Shown one piece after another: positions 8,451-16,938 of a stretch of DNA of 64,000 bases. The DNA lies in contig CAJQIC010000016.1 of the NCBI GenBank assembly GCA_905478335.1, positions 1-64,000 on the forward strand, given 5' to 3'. Made by a program: the position numbers and the translations under genes. Positions within the stretch are counted from its first letter, which is position 1. Each line of letters opens with the position of its first letter. The notes beneath the pieces are model-generated. The model made no database searches. It had not been told where the DNA came from and saw only the letters and a list, made by a program, of their open reading frames with translations. The DNA comes from an uncultured Bacteroidia bacterium. Lineage in GTDB: Bacteria > Bacteroidota > Bacteroidia > NS11-12g > UBA9320.

Positions 8451-8834
8451 GGACAAACTTGTAAGCCGGGTTCTGTACCATGACCAAGGTCACGATGCCT
8501 ATCATTTATCTAGTCCTAATGTTGCCATCAGGATCAATCAACCTACCCTCCTTAGTTGCCGAAGCATTGAGCGGGCAGCTCTTATAACTAAGGTTTACTT
8601 GGTTTTTCAACATGCAAGGTTTGTACCGTTTCGATGTTGCCACCGAAAAGCGTGGTCTCTTACACCACGTTTTCACCATTCCCTGTCCTAAAACAGGATG
8701 TTATTTTCTGCTACACTCGCTGTCTTGCAGCCTTTCAACTGCAATCCCCCGAAGTTATCGGGGTGCATTGCCCTGCGTTGCCCGGACTTTCCTCGTAATC
8801 ACAAAAGTGAGCACGCGATAGACCCGTTTGTCCA
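8451..8834 (-). ncRNA. rnpB: RNase P RNA (bacterial type A)
   Basis: On the minus strand the sequence contains the universal rnpB blocks GAGGAAAGTCCGGGC near the 5' end and ACAGAACCCGGCTTAC near the 3' end. The termini GGACAAAC and GTTTGTCC pair as helix P1. The interior has the GGTAAACGG-like core variant GGCAACATCGAAACGG and a CCCCGA-TAAC-TTCGGGG hairpin. The 3' P1 strand is followed directly by seven T residues, giving an intrinsic-terminator-like end at about 8444-8450. The length of about 384 nt suits a type A RNA. The RNA is the catalytic subunit that cleaves 5' leaders from pre-tRNA. End positions are inferred from P1. Confidence 0.95.
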
Positions 8835-8873
8835 AGACAAAAGTAAATAAAATATGTACAAAATAATTGACGG

Positions 8874-9902
8874 TTAGTCGCCGCTATGCTTCAGTATGGC
8901 GTAAACCGGAAGGTGGTCACTATATCCGGCTAGATAGTTTTTGCCACCAAATGTTCGTAAAGGGAAGTTTTTATATTTTCCAGATGCTTGCTTTAGCCAC
9001 TTTTCGTCACGAATTTTAGCTGACTTTCCTACGTACTCCCATGATTTGCCGTCTAACAGGTTATCGTTCACCATTATTTGATCTAACATGTTCCAAGTAC
9101 CTCTAAAGCAATAACTACCTTTTTTCTTGTCATTAAGTCGACTCATAACGTTGAAAAGTTGTTCATTACTAATTGTTTTGTAATCGCCAGAAGTATTCAA
9201 TTCGGTCAAAACACTCTTGTTATCTGGTTCATCATTAAAATCCCCAACCACAACTACGTTGGCATTCGGTGTAAGTTTAACCAAACTATCTTTCAGGCGT
9301 TTTAGCGTTTTTGCCGCTTGTATACGCTTTGGTTCACTCTCTGCAAGACCTCCGCGTCGACTTGGCCAGTGATTCACAAAAAATAGAAAATCTTCGTCTC
9401 CCACAACACTTTTCATTTTGACCCACAAAATGTCTCTCGTTATTTGCTCAAATTCAGAAAGGTCTACCCATTGAACTCCGCTCTCTACAAGGGTCAATTT
9501 TTTAGGGTTATACATGGCCGCAACGTCAATACCTCTTGCGTCGCTACTTTCATAGTGGACGAGCTCGAATTTTAGTTTATTTAGTGGGTTTGTCGCTAAT
9601 AGATCTTCTACCACTGTTTTGTTTTCGACTTCACATAAGCCTAGAAAATCTGGAGCGTACTGACCATCAAAAGTGGTAATTACTTTGGCCAAGTTGTGTA
9701 ATTTAGTTTTATACTTTTCTGTATTCCATTGTCGGAATGAATCCGGTAAATATTCTCCATCATAGGTTTCAGGATCGTCTATCGTGTCGAATAGGTTTTC
9801 GACATTGTAGAATGCGACTCCCATATAATGTGGCTCTTTGCAAGACGAGTAAATCATTGCAACAACGAAACAAATGCCAAGTAAAAGTACTGTTTTGCGC
9901 AT
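8874..9902 (-). CDS. Endonuclease/exonuclease/phosphatase family lipoprotein
   Basis: A secreted EEP-fold phosphoesterase of about 342 residues. The start is the ATG at 9902, which gives a clean lipoprotein signal (MRKTVLLLGI, ending IYSSC). A longer form from 9917 adds five residues. Landmarks are YNVENLFD (first metal-binding Asn), GLCEVEN (catalytic Glu), VNHWPSRRGG, VVVGDFNDEP and the terminal GYSDHLPVY (catalytic Asp-His). Homologues in Bacteroidetes are annotated as endonuclease or exonuclease family lipoproteins that may release phosphate from extracellular nucleic acids or phosphodiesters. The exact substrate cannot be read from the sequence. It is transcribed toward rnpB. Confidence 0.9.
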   Translation of the reverse strand: MRKTVLLLGICFVVAMIYSSCKEPHYMGVAFYNVENLFDTIDDPETYDGEYLPDSFRQWNTEKYKTKLHNLAKVITTFDGQYAPDFLGLCEVENKTVVEDLLATNPLNKLKFELVHYESSDARGIDVAAMYNPKKLTLVESGVQWVDLSEFEQITRDILWVKMKSVVGDEDFLFFVNHWPSRRGGLAESEPKRIQAAKTLKRLKDSLVKLTPNANVVVVGDFNDEPDNKSVLTELNTSGDYKTISNEQLFNVMSRLNDKKKGSYCFRGTWNMLDQIMVNDNLLDGKSWEYVGKSAKIRDEKWLKQASGKYKNFPLRTFGGKNYLAGYSDHLPVYAILKHSGD

Positions 9903-10009
9903 TGTCCAAAAGTACAATTGTCAATCAAAATAGGCGATAAATGTTTCGTGTTTATGAATTAATAAATAACACATGGTATCGACTCACATTCAACCTGTAG
10001 TTTTGCGTT

Positions 10010-11386
10010 ATGACGTTGATAAAATCGATATCCGGATTTAGAGGAACTATAGGGGGAAAAGTAGGAGAAAACCTGACACCTATTGATACCGTAAAGTTTG
10101 CTGCAGCTTTTGCGACTTGGTTAAAAGACCAAGACAAAGGCAACACTATTGTTATTGGTAGGGATGCCAGAATTAGTGGTTCTATGATTTCGAGTTTGGT
10201 AACCAACACCTTAATTGGTATGGGGATGAATGTGATTGACTTAGGGTTAAGCACAACACCTACGGTGGAAATGGCAGTGCCTAGTTTAAAGGCAGCCGCA
10301 GGCATAATACTTACAGCAAGTCATAATCCGGCACAATGGAACGCCTTAAAATTGCTGAATAGTAAAGGGGAATTTATTAGCGCGGAAGATGGAAAAGAGT
10401 TGCTTCAAATTGCTGAAGGGGATGACATGACTTTTGCTGGTGTCAATGAGCTAGGCACTGTCATAGAAGACACTACATGGATTGAAAAACATATTGACGC
10501 TATTCTTGAATGCAGCGAGGTGGATCAGGATGCGATTGCAGCAGCAAATTTCAGCGTGGTTGTAGACGGTGTAAACAGTACCGGTGGCATCGCGATTCCA
10601 GCGGTTCTTAAACGTTTAGGCGTAACCGAAATTACAGAACTGTATTGTGATCCAACGGGCGATTTCCCGCACAACCCTGAACCACTAGCCGAAAATTTAA
10701 CGAAAATATCGGAAGTGGTAAAGTCGAAGAAGGCTGACCTAGGCATCGTTGTAGATCCAGATGTAGATAGGTTGTGTTTTGTTATGGAAAATGGAGACTT
10801 GTTTGGAGAGGAGTATACCTTGGTTGCAGTCTCTGATTATTTGTTGGGTATTCAACCAGGCAACACGGTTTCCAATTTGTCGAGTACCAGAGCACTGCGA
10901 GATGTCACTGAAAAACATGGAGGCAAATACACAGCCAGTGCTGTGGGCGAGGTGAATGTGGTTGATAAAATGAAAGAAACACAAGCTGTGATTGGTGGAG
11001 AAGGAAACGGCGGCGTGATTTGGCCAAAGCTTCATTACGGTAGAGATGCCCTTGCTGGTGTCGCTTTGTTTTTAAGTCACCTTGCTCAGAAAAAGTGTTC
11101 CATGACCGAATTGAAAGCTTCCTATCCTTTATATGAAATGTCAAAGAACAAAATAGAACTTACTCCTGACATGAATATTCCTGATATATTGAAACAAATG
11201 GGGGAGAAGTATGCCCACGAAGACACCAACACCGTAGACGGATTGAAGATAGAGTTTGCTGAAGAGTGGGTGCATCTTAGGGGCTCAAACACAGAGCCAA
11301 TTATTCGTATTTATGCAGAAAGCAAATCTGCTCAGAAAGCCCACGAATTGACCGAAAGGATAAAAGCGGAAGTATTAGCACCGTAG
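10010..11386 (+). CDS. glmM: Phosphoglucosamine mutase
   Basis: A 458-residue alpha-D-phosphohexomutase that interconverts glucosamine-6-phosphate and glucosamine-1-phosphate for UDP-GlcNAc, and so for peptidoglycan and LPS. The phospho-Ser104 lies in TASHNP, the metal loop is DPDVDRL, the sugar-binding loop is GEGNGG, and the phosphate-binding loop is RGSNTEPIIRIYAE. The N-terminal SGFRGTIGG is typical of the Bacteroidetes GlmM/ManB group, so a phosphomannomutase role is possible. A TAGTTTTG box at 9998-10005 fits the Bacteroidetes -7 consensus but would make the transcript nearly leaderless. The gene ends 1 nt from the convergent DUF5723 gene. Confidence 0.9.
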   Translation: MTLIKSISGFRGTIGGKVGENLTPIDTVKFAAAFATWLKDQDKGNTIVIGRDARISGSMISSLVTNTLIGMGMNVIDLGLSTTPTVEMAVPSLKAAAGIILTASHNPAQWNALKLLNSKGEFISAEDGKELLQIAEGDDMTFAGVNELGTVIEDTTWIEKHIDAILECSEVDQDAIAAANFSVVVDGVNSTGGIAIPAVLKRLGVTEITELYCDPTGDFPHNPEPLAENLTKISEVVKSKKADLGIVVDPDVDRLCFVMENGDLFGEEYTLVAVSDYLLGIQPGNTVSNLSSTRALRDVTEKHGGKYTASAVGEVNVVDKMKETQAVIGGEGNGGVIWPKLHYGRDALAGVALFLSHLAQKKCSMTELKASYPLYEMSKNKIELTPDMNIPDILKQMGEKYAHEDTNTVDGLKIEFAEEWVHLRGSNTEPIIRIYAESKSAQKAHELTERIKAEVLAP

Positions 11387-11387
11387 G

Positions 11388-12839
11388 CTAGTCTTTGTCT
11401 TTCTTTTTCTTGTCTTTCTTTTTTAGTTTCTTCTCGCCGCGACCGATGGTCACATTGATGCCAGTCCTCATGTTGATGGTATTCGCTTGTTTATGCGCAA
11501 ATAGGCCAATCAGGTTGTCGCTAACAAAATAGGTTTGAATTGGTCCAGCATTGAGGCTAAACCCTAATCCTGCGTTAACGATTGAATTGTTTGCCACTGA
11601 ATACGACAGCGATACACCCAACACCCTGGTTAATTTAGAGTTCCAACTTAACGTAATAGCTGGATCAAGGGTTTTCTTATAGACACTGCCATGCAAAAGA
11701 ACGCCAGCATTGTGATTCTTTGTGAAATTTAGATTTCCACCTACGTAAAACTGTGCAAATAAACCAGTTGTAAAAGACTCTGTGTTGTTGTTTAGTCTAA
11801 AGGTTGATTGTAATGTGTCACTCAATTTATTAAATGCGGTCTCTACGTCATCGCCGTCAAAATCAAGCGCGTTTTCAATGTTAAGACCCGTAAATTGATA
11901 CGTAGCACTAGGGTTTTCCGATTTCCAATTGTACGTGTTGGTATTCCATGTAATGCGGCCAAGGTTGGTAATACTTGCGCTCAATGTAAGGTTATTGTTG
12001 AGTTTGTATGTAGCTCCTAGATCTAACGCAACACCGTGATTACCACCTTTTAAAATAGAATTAACGGCATCTTGAAAGGTTAATGAATCAGAAAACTCAA
12101 AAGTCGAATCAAAAGTCGAATCAAAAGGTGATATAGAAGGAATACCGCTAAAAGAGTTTGCTGTATTAATTTGAATATCTGATTGCAAGTAGTAATCAAA
12201 GGTATTTGGGTCAGTCGTAAAGTTAAACGAACTCTCTTCAGTAGATACCGTAGCAATCCCTTTTATGAAATGGACCCGTCCACCTACGGTTAACTTGTCA
12301 TTCATTAGCTTGCGGCTATATCCAATGCCTACTTCTGCGTAAGACATCATATCTAAACCGAAACCAAAGTCGAACTCTCGATTAAGGTTTGCACCACCGT
12401 TTCCTTGGGCAACAAATTGGAAGAAATCGCCAGGAGCTGTAAATCTTACGTTATTAACCAGTGATGTGTTGAAGAAGAAATAGTTCTTTTTTACCTTAAA
12501 GCCGAATGAAAACAGATCAACGGAATTCGAAATAGATATGAAATTCTTTTTCTTAAATCCGTCTGTAAACTCTCCTAACATAAACGTCGTGTCTCCATTT
12601 TCATCTGGTCGGATAGCGTCAACCACGTCTCCAAGTTTGAAAGCTGAGAGCCCAAAATCAAAGTAGTTCGAAGAGATGCCTGGTAATCCTATAAAGACCT
12701 TTGCGTCGGATTGATTTGCAGGATTGACATAAAACTTTTGTGGAATTGGCTTCATGTTGTACAAGGTTAAATTGTTTTGTCCTTGCACTTGTATTAAACC
12801 TATCAGAGCGACAACCGAAGTAATAATTAATCTTTTCAT
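11388..12839 (-). CDS. DUF5723 family outer-membrane beta-barrel protein
   Basis: This 483-residue secreted protein has a signal peptide (MKRLIITSVVALIGLIQVQGQ). It then follows the pattern of DUF5723: LYNMKPIPQKFYVNPAN near residue 25 and LPGISSNYFDFG, then many alternating-hydrophobic beta strands. It ends with a lysine-rich tail (KKLKKKDKKKKDK), which is odd for an outer-membrane barrel and may face the periplasm. A small tandem repeat DSTFDSTF occurs where the DNA repeats AAAAGTCGAATC. It lies 3 nt behind a large lipoprotein gene, and the pair very likely forms an operon. Function is unknown; it is PorV/FadL-like only in general shape. Confidence 0.8.
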   Translation of the reverse strand: MKRLIITSVVALIGLIQVQGQNNLTLYNMKPIPQKFYVNPANQSDAKVFIGLPGISSNYFDFGLSAFKLGDVVDAIRPDENGDTTFMLGEFTDGFKKKNFISISNSVDLFSFGFKVKKNYFFFNTSLVNNVRFTAPGDFFQFVAQGNGGANLNREFDFGFGLDMMSYAEVGIGYSRKLMNDKLTVGGRVHFIKGIATVSTEESSFNFTTDPNTFDYYLQSDIQINTANSFSGIPSISPFDSTFDSTFEFSDSLTFQDAVNSILKGGNHGVALDLGATYKLNNNLTLSASITNLGRITWNTNTYNWKSENPSATYQFTGLNIENALDFDGDDVETAFNKLSDTLQSTFRLNNNTESFTTGLFAQFYVGGNLNFTKNHNAGVLLHGSVYKKTLDPAITLSWNSKLTRVLGVSLSYSVANNSIVNAGLGFSLNAGPIQTYFVSDNLIGLFAHKQANTINMRTGINVTIGRGEKKLKKKDKKKKDKD

Positions 12840-12842
12840 GGC

Positions 12843-14495
12843 TTACTTCGTTTCAAGATTAAATACCCCTTTGGCTTGTATACCTAATTTTACACTGATT
12901 CCATAGTCATTGAAAAACTTGACTTCAGGTTGCGGTGTGACACCCTTATAGGTGTTCAGGTTGGCTTTAATTAAGCCGAGTTTTGATTCCCTTATTTTGT
13001 CAAACCTTTCTTTGTTTAATGTGATGTCTAACGTGTAGATGGTTGGACCAGTAATTTTACCAGTACCATCAACTGCAGCGCTCCTTAATAAGAATGTATC
13101 ATCTTTAAAAAGAGAATCAATCGTTACATTATTTTCGTCTTGGAAATACAATTGAATGTCTACATCAAGTGGGAAGTCGTTTTCTAAAAAGAGTCGCAGC
13201 GTGACCTCATCCAGCTCTTCGACGTCGTCCAAATCAGTATAGGTGCTGTCTAATGATACTTCTCGACTTAAGGTAATGCCATCTGCGGATCCATGCAGCG
13301 GAATATCAATATCTACGCCAACTACAAGCTCGCTGTTATAGGTGATAAAATTACGATCAGTGGTTCCTGGTGGGTTTATCTGAGCACCGTATCCGTATAG
13401 CAAATACTCTGGCACATTACTTACGACATCGGCGATGTTACTGTTGTCTTTATTGAGTTCAAACGAATCCACCAAGGTTTCCCCTATTTGTTGTTTGTTT
13501 GGCGTTGGTATAACCAATGGGTCAGGGTAACCAGTAAGCGTAATCTTTCCTTTGGACTTAGAGAAACTAGAGAATTCACTAATTGTTGAATGTATTGGAA
13601 GTCCGTAAGAGTTTGATAATATTATCTTGATTCTCGGGTCGCCAATTCTGAACTCAATGTCTTGTAGTGAGGAATCTACACCTTTAAAAAGGTCCAGACG
13701 TAACGTGTCGGCTGCTTCAGGTGCGATGTCAGAAGGTTTCACCAAACCATATAAGACGTCATATTCGTTGTAAATGAAATCTGTTACAAAGCTTAGCTTG
13801 TCATCTGTGCTTATAGGGTTGTTGCCCACTTTAGTTACAGAGATTTTAAACTGTGCTAAAACTTGGTCAAAATCTTTGTCGCCACTTTTAGTCAGATCGA
13901 AAAACGAATTATTAAGATCCTTGTTTTGCTTGGAAACCACCGTCCCAGTTCCATCATAAGCCAAATCAAATGCATACTTCAACGGTAGGCCATTTTTTAC
14001 AATCTCAGGGATTGTGATGTCTACTTGAACATCATGTTGGATGTCTGACGTTAATTGCGTCATAACACCACAGGCACCCATGACAATACTGTCTATTTCG
14101 GCATTGTCAACACCAAAATTAAAGAGCGTAGTGAAGCTAACTTCCGTACTACTTGTGTTGTTTAGTTCGTTGATATGGAATTGTAATAATCCAAAAGAAC
14201 CGTCAAAGTGCTGCAACGGTATGCGCACAATTTCGTTGGCTTTTAAACTGGCTAATTCGTCGCGATAAACAACATGAAACAGGTTGTCATGATCTACCTC
14301 TACAAAAGCGGTTGAGCTTTCGTTAAAGAAATCACTTATGGTAACACGCGTATTAACCAGAGGCACTGCAATCGTAGGGTCCCACTGAACTTGCTCTACA
14401 CTGTCAATGGTTTTAAACGTTTCCTTAATGTCTTTAATGCAACCGGAAAAAACACCAGTAAATACAATTAAAATAAGTATTCTTGAAAGCCTCAT
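12843..14495 (-). CDS. Large lipoprotein of unknown function
   Basis: A 550-residue protein with a good lipoprotein signal (MRLSRILILIVFTGVFSGC). The rest is predicted beta-rich and acidic, with no catalytic motif that I recognise. An early stretch, WDPTIAVPLVNTRVTISDF, is typical of a group of Bacteroidetes lipoproteins encoded next to DUF5723 barrels. Only 3 nt separate its stop from the start of that barrel gene. I infer a surface or periplasmic partner of the barrel. No known domain can be named with confidence. Confidence 0.75.
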   Translation of the reverse strand: MRLSRILILIVFTGVFSGCIKDIKETFKTIDSVEQVQWDPTIAVPLVNTRVTISDFFNESSTAFVEVDHDNLFHVVYRDELASLKANEIVRIPLQHFDGSFGLLQFHINELNNTSSTEVSFTTLFNFGVDNAEIDSIVMGACGVMTQLTSDIQHDVQVDITIPEIVKNGLPLKYAFDLAYDGTGTVVSKQNKDLNNSFFDLTKSGDKDFDQVLAQFKISVTKVGNNPISTDDKLSFVTDFIYNEYDVLYGLVKPSDIAPEAADTLRLDLFKGVDSSLQDIEFRIGDPRIKIILSNSYGLPIHSTISEFSSFSKSKGKITLTGYPDPLVIPTPNKQQIGETLVDSFELNKDNSNIADVVSNVPEYLLYGYGAQINPPGTTDRNFITYNSELVVGVDIDIPLHGSADGITLSREVSLDSTYTDLDDVEELDEVTLRLFLENDFPLDVDIQLYFQDENNVTIDSLFKDDTFLLRSAAVDGTGKITGPTIYTLDITLNKERFDKIRESKLGLIKANLNTYKGVTPQPEVKFFNDYGISVKLGIQAKGVFNLETK

Positions 14496-14616
14496 GTCAA
14501 CTAGATTTGAAGACGCAAGTTACAGAATAGTCACTTTGTCCAAAAGGGTTGTTTACTATTTGTGGCAATCAAAAGACAAATAAATTTGACTGCCGGATAT
14601 TCAACATTACTAAGGT

Positions 14617-15567
14617 TTACATCACATGACCTTTCGCGCTTAAGTAGCGCTCAGCGTCCAAAGCTGCCATACAACCTGTACCTGCCGCTGTTACGGCTTG
14701 TCTGTAAATCTTGTCTTGCGCATCACCACAAGCAAAAACACCCTCTACATTTGTTTTGGCAGTACCTGGTTTGGCAATGATGTATCCTTGATCATCCATG
14801 TCTACAAAGTCTTTAAAAATCGCGGTGTTTGGTGTATGTCCAATCGCGACAAAGAAACCTTTCACTGGAATTTCTTTCTTTTCGTTGGTGATGTTATTGT
14901 GCACACGAACACCTTCTACCTCCATATCGCCCAAAATCTCGTCTGTTTCCGTGTTGAATAATACTTCAATATTCTCTGTGTTTTCAACCCGATGCTGCAT
15001 CGCTTTTGAGGCACGCATTTCATCACGACGAACCAACATGTATACTTTGTTGCAAATTTTTGATAGGTATGTAGCTTCTTCTGCTGCAGTATCTCCTGCG
15101 CCTACTATGGCTACATCCAAACCTCGGTAAAAGAAACCGTCACATACAGCACAAGCAGAAACTCCACTACCGTTTAAGCGTGTTTCACTTTCTATACCCA
15201 ACCACTTAGCTGAAGCACCTGTTGAAATAATAACAGATTCAGCTTCTATTTCGTGTTTGTCGTCGACCCACACTTTATGTGGTGCACCGTTTGAAAAATC
15301 TACCTTGGTAATCATTCCAAAACGGACATCGGTACCCAGTCGCACTGCTTGCTTTTTGAAATTGTCCATCATTTCAGGACCCATTATCCCATCTGGATAT
15401 CCAGGATAGTTTTCTACGTCTGTCGTTATGGTTAATTGTCCACCTGGCTGCATACCTTCATACAAAACAGGCTTCATATCTGCACGTGCTGCATATATGG
15501 CTGCCGTATATCCTGCAGGGCCACTTCCAATGATTAAACATTCTACTTTTTCGACGTTTTCTGACAT
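14617..15567 (-). CDS. trxB: Thioredoxin-disulfide reductase
   Basis: An NADPH-dependent flavoenzyme that reduces thioredoxin. It has the FAD-binding GSGPAGYTAAIYAA near the N-terminus, PGGQLTITTDVENYPG, the redox-active CAVC in the NADPH domain, the second Rossmann motif VGAGDTAAEEA, and the FAD motif VEGVFACGDAQD. I chose the ATG at 15567 (MSENVEKVE), which places the dinucleotide fold at the usual distance. An upstream ATG at 15585 would add six residues. It is divergent from the lipocalin-like gene. All expected motifs are intact. Confidence 0.95.
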   Translation of the reverse strand: MSENVEKVECLIIGSGPAGYTAAIYAARADMKPVLYEGMQPGGQLTITTDVENYPGYPDGIMGPEMMDNFKKQAVRLGTDVRFGMITKVDFSNGAPHKVWVDDKHEIEAESVIISTGASAKWLGIESETRLNGSGVSACAVCDGFFYRGLDVAIVGAGDTAAEEATYLSKICNKVYMLVRRDEMRASKAMQHRVENTENIEVLFNTETDEILGDMEVEGVRVHNNITNEKKEIPVKGFFVAIGHTPNTAIFKDFVDMDDQGYIIAKPGTAKTNVEGVFACGDAQDKIYRQAVTAAGTGCMAALDAERYLSAKGHVM

Positions 15568-15719
15568 TTCTAAAATTTTATGCAATTATACAATCAGGAG
15601 TCGCAAAAGTTGAAAGAAGTGGACAAACTGTCGATGATAAAAATCAATACATAAATAATTATTTTCGATAGTGACTTCAAACAACAATTCTTTTAATTTG
15701 GCACAACCATTAATTGTTT

Positions 15720-16160
15720 ATGACTAACACTAACCTTAATCACTTCGTTGTCATCCTGTTAACAGGATCATTTCTATTATTTGGTTGTAGCCAAGAGTAC
15801 ACTTCCGCTAGCCTTAATGGCAAGTGGCAGGTGACCAAAATGGTAGCAGATATGCCTGAATTAAAAGATTTGTCTCCTGCCATTATAAAAGCAGGAGAGG
15901 AGCTTGCACTATCGACGACGTATGAATTTAACGCAGATGGTTCAAGCATCGAGACATCAAATTATTATCCGGAAGGTATTCCTGGCAAATGGACATACAA
16001 CTCCGATAGCATGACGCTTAACCTTATCAGCACGGATGAAGCCATACCAAGTGAATCGTATTATACGGTGGCGTTTCACAGTAAACGCAAAATGACGTTA
16101 CTCCAGAATTATCAGGAAATGGGTAGTTTGAAAATGGAATTGGTAAGATTGAAGAAGTAA
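15720..16160 (+). CDS. Lipocalin-like lipoprotein
   Basis: A small lipoprotein of about 146 residues with signal and lipobox LLFGC. The mature part starts with LNGKWQVTKM and continues through TTYEFNADGS and GIPGKWTYNSDSMTLNL. This is the pattern of the lipocalin-like beta-barrel proteins that are common in Bacteroidetes. An ATG 6 nt upstream at 15714 is also possible. The stop is 2 nt before the RDD gene start, so the two are probably cotranscribed. The ligand is unknown. Confidence 0.75.
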   Translation: MTNTNLNHFVVILLTGSFLLFGCSQEYTSASLNGKWQVTKMVADMPELKDLSPAIIKAGEELALSTTYEFNADGSSIETSNYYPEGIPGKWTYNSDSMTLNLISTDEAIPSESYYTVAFHSKRKMTLLQNYQEMGSLKMELVRLKK

Positions 16161-16162
16161 CA

Positions 16163-16840
16163 ATGAGTAATGTTGCCTATTTTATTGAGAAGTTCAAGAC
16201 TAAAAGTAAAGAAGAATTACAACAAATTGTCGAGCAACCTGCGCATTATCAAAATGATGCATTAATAGCTGCCAAACAGCTACTTGCAGATCTTGGTGCC
16301 TACGTAAACATGGAGCCTGAGACAATTATTGAAGAGGAAACTCCAAAACATGCCGCATCAGTAGACAATTTAATTGTATCGCGCCAAATGAGATTAATTC
16401 ATTACGTGATAGATTATGTAGTGTTGCAGGTGCTAACCGTAGCTTCAATGGCATTGATCAATCTGTCTTACGAGCTCACTGGAATTTATTATCAAACGAC
16501 GCTTTTTGCCCCACTAGACATTGCCAACTATTTTGTACTATTCTTCTTGTATTACCTGTTGTTAGAGCATTACGGTCAGATTACCATTGGGAAACTGATT
16601 ACGAAAACCATGGTGGTAGACGAGATGGGCTATGAACCTAGTTTTTCAGAATCATTGTACCGTACCTTATCTCGTTTTATACCATTTGAAGCTTTTAGTT
16701 GTCTAAGAAAACCAAGTAGAGGGTGGCACGATACGTTGTCAGGCACGTACGTAATTGAAAGGAGAAATCTTGATCGGTTTAGAAAAAGATTGGGAGGCGT
16801 GAGCGCAGAAGACCACTTGGTCGATAGTGGATCTGAATAA
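16163..16840 (+). CDS. RDD family membrane protein
   Basis: A 225-residue protein with an amphipathic cytoplasmic N-terminus of about 75 residues (KTKSKEELQQIVEQ, then ALIAAKQLLADLG), followed by an RDD domain with three predicted membrane segments. The domain shows the conserved elements MRLIHYVIDY, TIGKLITKTMVVDE and SRFIPFEAFS, and ends with GWHDTLSGTYVIER. RDD proteins are poorly defined, and some act in ion transport or membrane assembly. A paralogue lies at 40739-41359 with a different N-terminus. It is 2 nt behind the lipocalin-like gene. Confidence 0.85.
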   Translation: MSNVAYFIEKFKTKSKEELQQIVEQPAHYQNDALIAAKQLLADLGAYVNMEPETIIEEETPKHAASVDNLIVSRQMRLIHYVIDYVVLQVLTVASMALINLSYELTGIYYQTTLFAPLDIANYFVLFFLYYLLLEHYGQITIGKLITKTMVVDEMGYEPSFSESLYRTLSRFIPFEAFSCLRKPSRGWHDTLSGTYVIERRNLDRFRKRLGGVSAEDHLVDSGSE

Positions 16841-16938
16841 GGTGAAAAATTGCGCAAATGGCGTTCAGAAGTTCTCATGACATTTCATTCAATCTTAAAG
16901 ACGATATTTGCTCGATTTTGTAGTATAATAAGTCACGT

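Noticed and set aside
8612-8821. Open frame on the plus strand inside the rnpB region
   Set aside because: The position is fully explained by RNase P RNA on the minus strand.
12060-12130. Tandem 12-bp repeat in the DUF5723 gene
   Set aside because: It is only two copies and keeps the frame (DSTFDSTF), so it is a minor coding repeat rather than an element.
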